DNA of 64,000 bases. It comes from Gymnorhina tibicen (lineage: Eukaryota; Chordata; Aves; Passeriformes; Artamidae). A program made the translations under genes and the position numbers. Each line of letters starts with the position of its first letter. The stretch's first letter is position 1. The stretch spans positions 894,437-958,436 of the forward strand of contig VXAZ01009688.1 of assembly GCA_013399875.1 (NCBI GenBank). Direction: 5' to 3'. The notes under the pieces were generated by a model that searched no databases, had not been told where the DNA came from, and saw only the letters and a list, made by a program, of their open reading frames with translations. Shown piece by piece: positions 41,001-53,000 of the stretch.

Positions 41001-44000
41001 AGTGGTTTCAGATTCTTCCTTTCTCTCACTCTGTCAGCACAGACTGGATGCCAGCCCCCAATGAGGGTGTGAGATGGAATGTGCAAACACCTTGAGGGCT
41101 GGGAGAGCACCCTGCAGCCCATGAGGCAGAGGGAGGAGACTGGATAGCACATGTTTAGAGCTACCGCATCCACAGCGCCCAGGAACACGGGCTGGCAGAG
41201 TCTTCCAGCATCCCCAGCCAGAGACAACCCTTTGACAATGCAAGCATTCCTGCCCTGTCACCAGCAGCAGGAAAGAGGAGCGAGAGGTTACCTCTGCTCA
41301 GCGTGGTGTCCTTCTTGTCCGTCAAACTCATGGCCAGGGATGCCCCTTCAGGGATCTGTGGAGGAAGAGAAGAACATGCATGGATGATGGGGGCCTTATC
41401 AGTGCCTCCCTGCTCCCAGGGAGATCCCAGGAGCTGGGGAATGCTGGTGCAGTCATGGTTCTGCCACAAACATCCCCTGAACCTGCCCCTGCCCCCCACT
41501 ACATGGAAAGGGAATTTTCAGTACAACTACAAGATAGTGAGGTTCTCAAACCCGATGGGAATTGGGCAAATACGTGTATCTAAGATACATTTTTGGATGT
41601 CGACAGCAGGTAATTTGAAAAGGAAGGAGAGTTTGGCTGTGCAGGTGCTGGTTTGCCATTCCCCAAACAGGAGAAGGAAGTCTCTCTGCTGCGGGGGCAC
41701 GGTGCCAGCGCGGCTCCGCGGCACGGCTGTTACCCCGATAACCATATTAATGAGCACTCAGCTCCACTTTTGTTTTCCGTGCACGGCTACAGACCAGTGA
41801 GGATTATGCTTCCACGCATACCAGGGAATATGAAAATCTTTAAGTATTTCTAGTTTCATTTAATTTTAAACAGAAAGACAGTCAAGAAAACAATCTCATT
41901 CACCATGTTTCCTCATATTTTTGGCCTCGCTTCCTCGATGGTATCCCCAGCCCCTGCTCTCAGAGCAGGCACTGACAGTTGTAGCTGCGATTTCAGCAGG
42001 AGTGCGGATCAAGAGCACAGTGATACTAATCAGCCAGGCTGGTGGCCCTTGGGAATGAGAGCTTTTTCCCCTCCTCTTTCTGTTGTCGGTAATAACTTGT
42101 TTTGCATGAAGAGTGTTAATTAGTTTCTGTGTGTTGCAATATTAACGAGATGCTCGCCAGGGCAGATGTCTATTCCCTGGAAGCTCTCACGGAGCTATGG
42201 CAACCTCCCTGCTTGTTCCTGATGATCCCGTTTTTGGAGGGGAACCGCAGCTCGCCCTGGAGGCCAGGCAGGCTCCGAGGAGGCGGAGTTGCCCTGAGGT
42301 GTCGGCAGCTTTACCTTGTAATGTGCTAATGTATTGAGTTTCTTCCTGCCGTCCTCCACCACCGACGTGTCATCGAGGTCCCGCAGGATGTAGCTGTCAG
42401 TGCTGGTGGCGAACCACTCTGAACACAGAGAGGGGAGAAGTGAGACCGCAGCCTGAAGGAGGCAAGAGCCAGGGGGTCTAGGACCGAATCGGTGCCCTGA
42501 TGTCTGCTCTCCTGTCAGTGCTGCTTCACCCCCTGCTCTGACAGGCACCCACAGCTGCTGCACAGCATCAAGTGCTTCACCTGTTTTTACAGACTGGCTG
42601 GTCCCATGCACCTGGTCCTTACCGAGGTCAACGTCTTCCACCCTTGGCCACTGGGAGTAGGGGACGTTCTTGCAGAAGGCCTCCAGAATTTTCTCCTTCA
42701 CTTGACTGAGTGTGTCCGTGTCCATGGCTCTGACGCTCAGGGAATCCATCCCACAGCCTTGGAAGGAGACGTTGAGGTTCTGCAGGCAGAGGCTGAGTTA
42801 GGGGTGACCTGCCTGGTTCTGCTGGCTCCCAAGAATGCTTGGAAGCTGCAGTGCCTGCACAGCTCTGTCTGGTGTGCCCTGGGCCCCGTGCTGATGGAAA
42901 TCAAGCTGAACTAATGTGGCCATCGATGCTTTACATCGTGAGAGGCACTGATTTACAGCCCAGGGGCTGAGGGCTCTGTTGACCAAGCTGGGAGGACACA
43001 GGGAGCAACACAGCAGCCCCCTCTCATGCTGTCTTGCTAATGGGCCTTGACCACCATGAGGCAGGAGGAAGGGTCAGCCCCCATTACCAGCCATGTCCTC
43101 AGTTGCTTGGCTCTGACCGGTGACTAATGGGACCATCAAAGCTCATTGCTCAGCCTCTGCTTTATGCAACAGGCCGAGCTCCACTGCTTAAACAAGCTCT
43201 AAGCCTGCTGCAGGATGGGTCTGCTGCAGTGCTGGAGCCCACTACCAGCACAGCTTGAGGGCTCCTGAACAGCAGGACAGGCAGCAGTGAGGGCCTGCAG
43301 GCTGCCACAGACACCCGCTCAGAGACCAGGGGGGCACAGCTACTGCCTCAGCTGCAGCCAAAAGCTGCCAGGCAATGAGAGCAATTCTTCCTATCAGAAA
43401 CCCTCTCCTCTTTTTGTCTGGGTGCCTCTTCCTCTCACCAGCTGTGCAGACCCAAATGCTATGAGCATGGCATCTCCCCCTCACCCCAGCTCTGGGGAAG
43501 CCCCAGCACATGGGTACTCACCCTTGGCTTTGCCTCTATGTTCTCCCTCAGCAACCACTCCTCGTTGAGGGTGTACCTGGCCTTCCCTGTGATGGCGTCG
43601 ATGGAACCCTTGTTAATCTGCTGTTTGATGGCACAGATCAGCAGGAAGAAGGGCTCTCCAACCGTCTCCTGGGGAAAGGAAAGAAGACCAAGTCAGCAAA
43701 CAGGACCTTGTGGTGACAGCCCCACCAGCAGTGCGGCAGGGACAGGCTCTGTGTGGACACTGAAGGTGCCTCTGCACACCAGGGAGCAGGACTAGTCCAC
43801 CCCAGGTGCTGCAAACACGGGGGGGGCCATCACCTCCCAAATCCCACTTGCATCTCTCTGAGGCTGCTCAGGAGTTTTCAGACTCGTGGCAACATGACAG
43901 CGCAGATGGGGAAGAGGACACAACAGCCAGCAACAGCCGCGGGCCGTTTTTGGGGATGCTGTAACTGTCAGCATCAACATACCCCATCCAAGTTCTGCAG

Positions 44001-47000
44001 CGAGCACTGGAGCTGTGGAATGCCCTCGACGGGCTGTGCCAGCCTGTGCTGTCTCACGGGCAGAGCTGGGGTGCTGCTCAGAAGGCAGGGGCATATGCAT
44101 GGCTGTGCTGAGCAGGGACGTGCACACATGATACTCGACAAAATACAAATGTGCATTAATTTACATGTGAATTACACAGGAACAGGGATAATCTAGCATA
44201 CTGTGCTACAGAGCTTCTTCCTGCAATCTGACAGAGTGCAGACTGTACGACATGCTGCACTCAGCAGGACAAGAAAGGGCTGATGTGCACAAAAGGGCTG
44301 TGTGCAAAAATCCAAGTACAGAGATATTTGGGCACCCAGCTTTCTCATGAATGTGTCAGCTGAACCCCTCTTTGCACTGCCTGGTTTGCCACTGAACTCC
44401 ATGGGAGTGAGCCCACAGCCTGGGCCTGTGGCTCTGGGAACCAGCATTCATACTTCTCATACCACAGCAGAGCCCTCATCACAGCAAAACAGAGGATCGG
44501 GGTCAACAAGCTGTTCCCATGTGACAGCAAGCAAACACACCATTTAACTCCTTACATTCATCAAACATAAGTTCATGGGAGAGAGGTGAACTGTAGAACT
44601 GCAAAACTGCTGTAGCAAGAACGAAAAATATAACAGGGAGCATCTATTTGTGATGTGATTCAGCTACGCAGTTTAATGCCAACTTTCTGATCCACTTCTG
44701 CCTGCTGCACTGATGTGCAAGGGAAACATAAGCTATTTTCTTAAGGAACTCTTCAGTGTTAGAGTACATCCCATTCTCCCTAATGTTCACGTTCAATTTC
44801 CTTCCAATGAGGCAAGTGCAAATTCTGCACACTTATGTATTCTGAGCATCCCCCCGCACACACAGGCCTGCCATCTGAGAGCCTGCTCAGACAACAGATA
44901 CCCAACGGTTCCGATATTTCTCAGCTCGGAGCTGCTAAATCCTGTTCAATCTGCTTCTTAATTAAAACTTGGTGATTCTTTTATTCTAATTGCCCTATAA
45001 TTGCTAAAGCAATTAGTTCGATGTCAATTTGGATGCGCTGCATTTGGTGCGGTTGATGATGGGGTGATACAGCAGGGCTGTCAGTGGGCACACGCCGTCT
45101 GTGCCAGCAGGGCACTCACCTCCTTTTCAAGGGTAACTTCATGAATACAGGGCAGCTCCCTGGGTCTGCCACAGGGGTTTAATGGTTCCTGCAATGCTCC
45201 TGTGAGCAGGCAGCACAAAATGGGCTCAGAGCAGGGCTGTGGGTGCTGGAATGGAGGGAGGCACGGCTTCCAGAATGTAGAGGAAGGTGTAGAGGCAGGA
45301 AGTGGAGAAGCTGAGGATTGCAAAGAGTGGAGAATGTGCAGAAGACACAAAGAGTTCATTTTGGAGAGAAAGGTAGAAGCAAGATATAACAAGGGGACAA
45401 CACCGACACGGAGACCTCCTCAGGCTGCAGTACCACTGCCCCCGTACTGCAAACCACAAGACACCGCTGGCTGGCCCTGCACACGGGGTCAACAGTCTTC
45501 GACACTGGCCATGCTACCAACAGGAACCCTGTTTGTGTCACACGTGAGCAGGGGCAAACCCGATGCTGAACTCAGGGCCGGGCTCTGGAGCCTGCCCGTC
45601 CCCGCCACGGGCAGCCCCAGCCGCAGGGAGACTGCAGTGCCTCCAAAAACATTAAAAAAGGGCAAGTCCTATTGATATGGGAGCCCTTATGGCTTGAAAT
45701 GAGCATGGGCTGCACGGGTCGGGGCCGACTGTGCTGACACAAGGCTGCGCTGGCGGCGGTGGGTGGGCACTGCGGGGTCACTGCGGACCCGCTGCGGCGT
45801 GCACGGGCAGGATTTGGCCCGGGCCACAGGGGACACGGCGACAGCGCTCCGCTGCCGAGATGCTATTTCTGTTTGGCTTTTTGGCTTTCAGGCTCAGGAA
45901 CTGTGGGATGTTATGGAAATCTGCAAAAGTGCTAATCAGACAGCGAATTTCAAAGCGGGGAAAGAAGGGCTGGCAGGCAGGGACTAGAGATAAAATGGCA
46001 AACTTGTGAAACCTCCAGCATTGTTCGGAAAACTCATCTGGAAAGGAATCAAAACTGTCTTTGGACTTGGCTAGTTAGGAGAAAGGAAGTTTAACCAGAA
46101 GAGATCAGTGCTGATTCAGGACAAAAAAATACTTAAAAAAACACAGTCTGGGGCCTTTTTTTCCTCCTATTGTGAATGTATTTTAATGAGACTTCATTTT
46201 CATTTTTGACTGAACTGTTATGGGCTCTTAAAGCTACCCAGGGCACTGAAATAGCTGCAGTAATGGAAAGCACAGTTCAGGCTGGCAGGACTTGAACTGT
46301 TCCACGCACGAGGAGCGTGGGAGGGCTTCGTTTTTATATGCTTGGGAAAACAAAAAGGTTTAGAGCACAGACTGGATTCACATGTTGCTGCCCTATTAAC
46401 ACAACTCTGACAAGTTATTATAGATGTCCTCCCAGGAACACACTACAGCCATTTCCAAAATGTTTTGGTGAGGCTAGGGTGGGAAAAGCACAGAAAACAA
46501 CTGCTTATCCCAAGTGCCTGCTAATTTTGGGACAATTATCTGTTTGCATTCTGTGAAGAACCGAACTTCCATCCCACATGCAAAACTCGGGTAAGTGCGG
46601 ACACAGACAAAAAAGCTGAATTCCAGAACCCCACTTTTGCTTTAACTCCCCAACCCTGTTAGGAACCAGGCACAATGGTACCATGGTAGCTCATGGAGAA
46701 GCCTTTCTTTAAAGCTTTTTCACCAAAAGTGTAGCACGAAGTAGAGACATGGACCATTTCATCTACGATTCTCACTCAGTTCTGCAGAAACAGAGTTCTG
46801 CACTGATTGTGCAAATGCTGCAAGTTCCCTCTGAGCCCCCGTGCCTCGCTGCAAGCCCCCTGCTAGCTCATCCCAACCCCTCACACGCTGAGCCAGCCCC
46901 CGGCAGTGGCGACTCCATCGCCTTCAGGTGCCCTCCACATGTGCAGACCACGAATGCCTGTGGCCGGCAGCTCCTTCCCAGCTGAAGACAGCTCCTTCAA

Positions 47001-50000
47001 ATCATTTTCCCCCAAAACACAAATGGACGGGCTGTTAGGCAGAGCATTAATGCGAAACAAATGTTTTGAGCATGTAGCGTTGACTTACAAGGGAAAATAC
47101 AAGCACTTGGAATTTTTCCACTGCACAACGGCAGGGACTTTCGCAGCAGCTGTTTCAAATAGACATTGTGATTAATGGGGATAATTCAGGAATGAAAACC
47201 AGGCCCATCATCACATGTCTGACAGAGCAGTGCTACAGGCAGGCAGGCAGGCAAGCCTTCTTTTTAACCAAGAAATGCCTCTCTGAAGGCAGCAGAGTTT
47301 GATCCTGAGGAACGCAAGGCACACGGGAGGCCTTTGGCTACCAGTACTATTTAAATCACAGCCCTGAGCTGACACCAGCCGTGTGGAAGGAGGTGCTGCC
47401 TATTCCACCACAGGGGCTCCGTCCTCATTTGTGTGGCGGGGAAGATGCCAGCTCTGCTGATCTGGACCAAGCCCCTGTCCCTTTGCACAGCTGGGCTTGT
47501 GTCACCTGGGACAAATTTCCTCTCCAGACACTCCTGTCTGACCAATTCTTTTCCCTCTTCGTACTTCAGGAGCAGCTCAGTGTCTCCTCTGATCCGACTC
47601 TGATCCGACTCCTCTGATCCTCACTGTGGAGCACGTGTGTTATCAGAGTCTCTTCAACTTCATTGCCCTTTAGTTTGGAAACATTTGCTTTCGGAGATGG
47701 GAAACAGGCTGCAGCGCTGCTCTGCACTGCCATGGCTTCAGGCTGGGCATGGCAGGCCTGGAGGGACTGCAAACCCAGTGTGCAGCCTTAGCCCCTGCCA
47801 AGAACCTGCTGCAGGCAGATGGAAATGCACATTCAGCCAGTGGCCCGAGAGCTCTGCAGAGGACCCGGCCACCTCGCACTCCTGCTCCCACCATACCCTA
47901 CTCTCCTCCTCCCTCTGTGGGCCACGAGCAGGGGGAAGCCAGCTCACAGCTCACAGCTCACAGCTCACAGCTCACAGCTCACAGCTCACAGCTCACAGCA
48001 GCACTGCCCAGCCCTGGGGATGGCCACAGCCCCCCCGGCCCCAGACCAGCCTGCGGGAATGGGCAGCTCCCACCCGGGGCCGCGTGTGGAGCTCCTCGCC
48101 ATTAGTGAGCCGTGTAATGTGCTCAAGCCTTCAGGCCCACGTGATAAGGCTCCACTTTCCTCTTTTTCTTTTTTCCCTGAGAAAGCCTTCTTGCACAATG
48201 TCCATTTTTAGCACAAGCTGGAGCTGGATCAGATGCCTCACATGTGGTCTCCCTTCCCCAAAAGGGAAAATCAGCACTTTTTTTTCTCCAATGGTTAAAC
48301 TACAGGCACAAAATCTGAAGATTAAAAAAATTTTACTAATTTCCTCTTTTCTGTCCTTTTCTGTCCTTGTGTGCTACACTGGCACAGCCATCCTCATCCA
48401 CTCCTGTAACTCTTCTTTTATTAGATTGCCTAACTGTGTTGGCTAAAATGAAAGATTATGAACTACAAAACCACTGGCTTTAGGACAAAAAGTGATCATC
48501 TGGGATCAGAAGACATCACAATATGTAAGAAGACAATACAGAATCGCTTCTGTGGATGTAGAAAACACTTTGGGAAAAAAGATTTTTTCAAAGGCTTTTT
48601 CAAGGCTCTTCCCTGTGGGTATAATGGGGTATCCTCCAATTAACTGCTGTGGAATCAATTAAGTTATTGCTCAATTCTTCTGGGGAATTCCAAAGAGAAC
48701 TGGCAAATGTTGGAGATAAAGCACTGAGCAGATGGACTGCTGTTGGCTCTGAGATGCCAAACATATTCCTGCTCATTACCGTCAGAAGACAGTCGGCCTT
48801 CTGGGACAGACACCCCACCTCTCCTGCTCAGATTTGTGTAGGACCACGAGGATGCCTCTGCATAAGAGGCCCCACACACCAGTGGGCACCAGTACGGAGC
48901 AGCCCCTGCCCCGGTGCCCTCAGCCCTCCTGAGCATTGTGGCTCCTGAGACAGACACTGCTGACTGGTCAGCATGGCTGTGCCAGCTGGTCACGGAAACA
49001 ACACATAACCAGGCGGTTCCCAAAACCTCCGGCCATTCTGGTTACTTTTCTGCTCCCCTATGGCTCTTCTCAAGTATAGTGAAAACACTGATCCGTGCTC
49101 CAGCCTGCCACGAAGACTGAGCTCACCAAAGCCCTGGGCAGAAGTGGAGAAGCAACTGAATTTCAGGTTGCTTTCCTACACCTGAATCATTCAATACATC
49201 AGTTTGCCAACTGTTAGTGACCATTTGAGTGGCACTGCCAGCAAGTGTCAGGTCCTCGGCTGTCCCCCGCATCCCTCATCCCCGCTGCACACAGAGGTGA
49301 CCCTGCACCCACCACAGCAGTGACTGGTTCTCTTACTCTGAGATAGCTGTACATGCAGATGGACATCCAATTCGTGAGCATCTTCTCCACCACAGATTCT
49401 GTCCTCCTCAGCATCAGCTTGGGGTTTTTGGAAGCTGAAGCATCTATTAGATCCACCAAGAGGTCCTTCATGATGCTGGTGTAATACTCCAGTTTCCCAT
49501 GCAATGCAATAGTAAGCAGGGAGGCCAGGTTACACCTGAAACACAGAACGGCACAGGACTCAAGCCCCAGTCCAACAAGACTGAACTGCTGAGTGGCACT
49601 AAAAAACCCAACACACAAAGGCAGTCTTTCAGACAATTTCCATGAGCCTTCTTAAGAGTGTTAGAAGTTCCAACCCTCTTTCAGTGGTGCAGGATATCAG
49701 GTCAGCTTGCACCCTCTTACGGGTGAGCCAAACAAGTGAGTGCTCTTCGGGGTTTATGGCCATCCATTTCTAATAGAGAAGTGTAGGCAAGTGTAACTCA
49801 ACTGTCCGCTGAAAGACACAGCCCCAGACGCTGGCTGGATTGCTTTGAGTTACGAATAAATTGGTCTCCTCCAGCTGCCAAGTCTTTGGTTCTGAAGCTC
49901 ATACCTGTCTCTTACAGCAAAGTCCTTCTGTTGCTCGAGAGCGTGGACAAACACGATGAGGAAGTGCTTGTTGTTGAGTAAGGTGGAGAACAAAGAAATT

Positions 50001-53000
50001 CCTTCTTCCATGTTGGGTCTGCAGTTCTCAGGAATCTGAAGAAAAATTTAGAAAGCAGACTGAGAAGACCCTGCTTGTTGTTTTCCTCCACATTTTATCC
50101 CTCTTGATGGCAGGGATGCCCCTACTGAGCACAGAGATACTAAGCAGAAGAGCCCCTCCTCCCTCTGCCTGACGCAGCCAGCAGCTTTGCTGGCAAGGAG
50201 CACACAGCTGGGCCAGTGGCAGTGGCCATTCCATTCTATTCACCACTCCTGAGGACACCTGGAGCACTGTGGCCAGTCTGGGGCTCCCCACTACAAGACA
50301 GATGGAGCAAGTGCAGCTGAGGGCTGACAAAACAATTAGTGGGTGTACAAGGAGAGGTGAAGAAGGCTGGGTTTGGTCAGCTTTCAGAAGTTCTAGAGGG
50401 AGACCTTACTGCAGCCTCAGGGTTACAGAGCCAGGAAGGATCCCAGGCCAACGCTTCTTCAGGAAAGAGCAGATTCACAGATCTGCCTTCTTCAGCCAGC
50501 CAAAGCTGGTCCAGTGCTGGTCTGTGTTAATGGCTAGCAACACCCAAAAGCATTTGTTCTATTAGTGGGTTACTCACCTTCCATTCCCCCACCAGGAGTG
50601 GATGTGTTTCCTGGACCTGGGAGCCCACCTGTGAGCTGAGCTGCTGGGCTGGCAGGATGTAGCACTCCTCGTAGAGAGAGGAACACTGGAACCAAGCACA
50701 GTGTTAGGGGAGGGCACTGCACCCGCCAGGGGCCTCCCTGTGCGCTGTGCACCTCAGGGGAATAAGATGGGAAGGCATGTCATCGGGACTAAAGCCACCC
50801 ATTCCAAAGACATGTCTGGGGCTGGCTCATGGAGCCTTGAAACACTTTGCAAGAGCCTCCTGAATGAGCAAACACCACAAGGATGGGGGGAGGCAGACGT
50901 CTGCAGAGACACAAGGCTGTTAGGGCAGGGAGACTGCAAATAGAGTAACGTGACAGCTAGAAAACTCCCAGAAGAGAAAGCTTTACAGAAGACTAAATCA
51001 AAATAGAGGAGTTCTGGGTGTTTCAACATATGTAACTTTTAAAACAGATGGGAAAAATGTTTAAATCTCCAGCATTCATATACCAGCCTGAATCTTAAAG
51101 CCTCTAGTGTGCAGAGATATGGAGACTGGGTAACTGAAGAACCTGAGTAATAGCTACTAATGAAACACTCTGCAGTCATAAATCATCATCTCAGTCCTCA
51201 GCACCAACACACAGCTGCCTCGGGGGTGAAATACAGCCGCAGTGAAGGGCGCACAGCCACGCAGAGGAGCAGCCGGTGACAGGAATGACGGCACCAGCGC
51301 GTCTGTGCAGCTCTGGTAAGGGGCTCCGGGCAGACAGACTGGGACTGGGTGCCCAAGGGACATCTTACTGGGAGCACCACACACCCAGCCTCGGACAGGG
51401 AGGAAGGGAGAGACAGAGACATCCAAAGAGCTCCTGAGGACTGGCCGAGCTGCTGGGAATGCTTGGGGGCACCGTGCATAGGACAAAAAGCCCCTCTCCC
51501 TGACTGCCAACAGCAGATTCACCCTTCAGCCACCCTTCAGCCTCTGCTGAATGGAGTGGGGTGACACTGGAGCCCTTGAGGAGGAGTCCCCAGCACTCTG
51601 CTCGTGTGAGAGCTCTTTCAGAAGAGGTGTGCAATGGCCCCAAACAGGCAAGCTGGAGCAACTCCTGGGACAGTTGCCGCCAGCTTCTGTCATGTGCGAG
51701 CAAGCCCAATCTTGTACGACGCCCCAGGAGCTGCAGCTCCACTTTTGATGATAATTAAGGCTGAAATATGTGACAAGTAAATATATAACAGTGAAATGAT
51801 TTTGTGACACTGTAAAAGCCCTTTAGCAGAGCCCTAAACTGATTGGGAAGTATCTGGGAGCAATAAGGTGCCCGTGACACGCGCTGTCTCCTTACTTTGG
51901 GGAAGAATGTCCTGGTGACAAAGTGCTTGTACTCCAGGAAGGGGATCCCCTGGCTGCGGTTTAGCTCCTTGGTCAGGTCTGTCATGTCTGTCTGCAGCTC
52001 TGCAAAACCTTACACAAAGAGACCCACAGATGGTGAGAGCCCAGTCCTCCACCAGCTGAGACAGGCTGGCACGGGAAAGCATGGCACGTCTCATCTCTGC
52101 CTCCTCGAGCCGCTCCCTTGCAGGGGCTGAAGCTGTGTTTTCTCTGAGCAGCACGTTCCCATCAGGGTTTAACCACTGTACACCTTGCCCCAAGCACTGA
52201 CAGAACATGCTCTGCCCCAGGAGCCCAGCCCCAGGGCAGGCTGTCCCCTCAGGACAGGACGTCAGCTGACGTGGTGGGAGCACAGACTGCAGGATGGTGG
52301 GTGCCAGCACCTGGAATACCTCTCCCATTGCTCTAGGAGGAGTGTGCTGCAGCTTCTGTTGCACCCACGTGGAAAGCACACTGAAGGTTATCGTGACCTT
52401 CAAGTAACGCTCTGACACAGCCAAGGGCCATTAACCCCAGAGATGCTGGTGGCACTGGAGATCAGTGGCTTGCCCAGGCCAGGCAGCAGCACAGCGGCAG
52501 AGCCACACTTCCAGCCACTGAGCCTCATTCCCAAACCCTGCCAAAGCTCACAGGCGATGACAGAAATTCTCCTACAAATAATTTTATAAACTTCTACACA
52601 GCAGAAGGTGAATTGCTTCAAGCCTGCTAACCTGACATCCCCCTCCTAGCCGTGGCTCCTCGGCACCCAGACAGTGACTTACCTTTGCGGATTTCCTCCC
52701 GGATCTGTGACTCCATCTCCTCCATCTGGAGCAGGGTTTTCTGCCAGTAGCGCTCGGCTCTGCGGCTCTTTGTGCAGAACACAAAGAGAGCTGGAAAAGA
52801 GGAAGGGAATAAGCCTTTTGGACCCGGGCTTAGGAGCAGCTGCCGCTGGGATCAGAGCAGTTCTCTCTGACACGGGTGCAGAAAGCTAAACCCAGAGCTG
52901 GTTTCACACCTACCACCAGCCTGGTATCTGCTCAGGCAGTTGTCGATTATCTGTAAGTAAGTAAAACCAGCTGGAATTTAATGATCATGCTGTAACTGTC

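Larger units (their letters stand above)
43669..49336 (-). other. PLXND1 largest complete intron in window
   Basis: 5.7 kb. Contains an AT-rich palindromic block (44955-45040), a CAGG repeat (47236-47253) and the heptamer array (47941-47998). Open frames here have no recognisable family. A good-looking minus-strand donor at 45119 has no convincing acceptor. Confidence 0.75.

Noticed and set aside
45120..45159. Possible minus-strand cassette exon with a strong GTGAGT donor in the large PLXND1 intron
   Set aside because: The better acceptor gives an in-frame stop; the 36-nt in-frame version uses a poor GAG acceptor. Plexin sequence is continuous without it.
47637..48446. 269-residue plus-strand open frame in a PLXND1 intron
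   Set aside because: Runs through the heptamer array and has no family resemblance; antisense to an intron.
51896..51999. PLXND1 exon starting at the GCAG acceptor (52000-52001)
   Set aside because: The exon would be 104 nt, dropping Gly-Phe-Ala; it joins as KELQ in frame but loses conserved residues, so the acceptor at 52009 was preferred.
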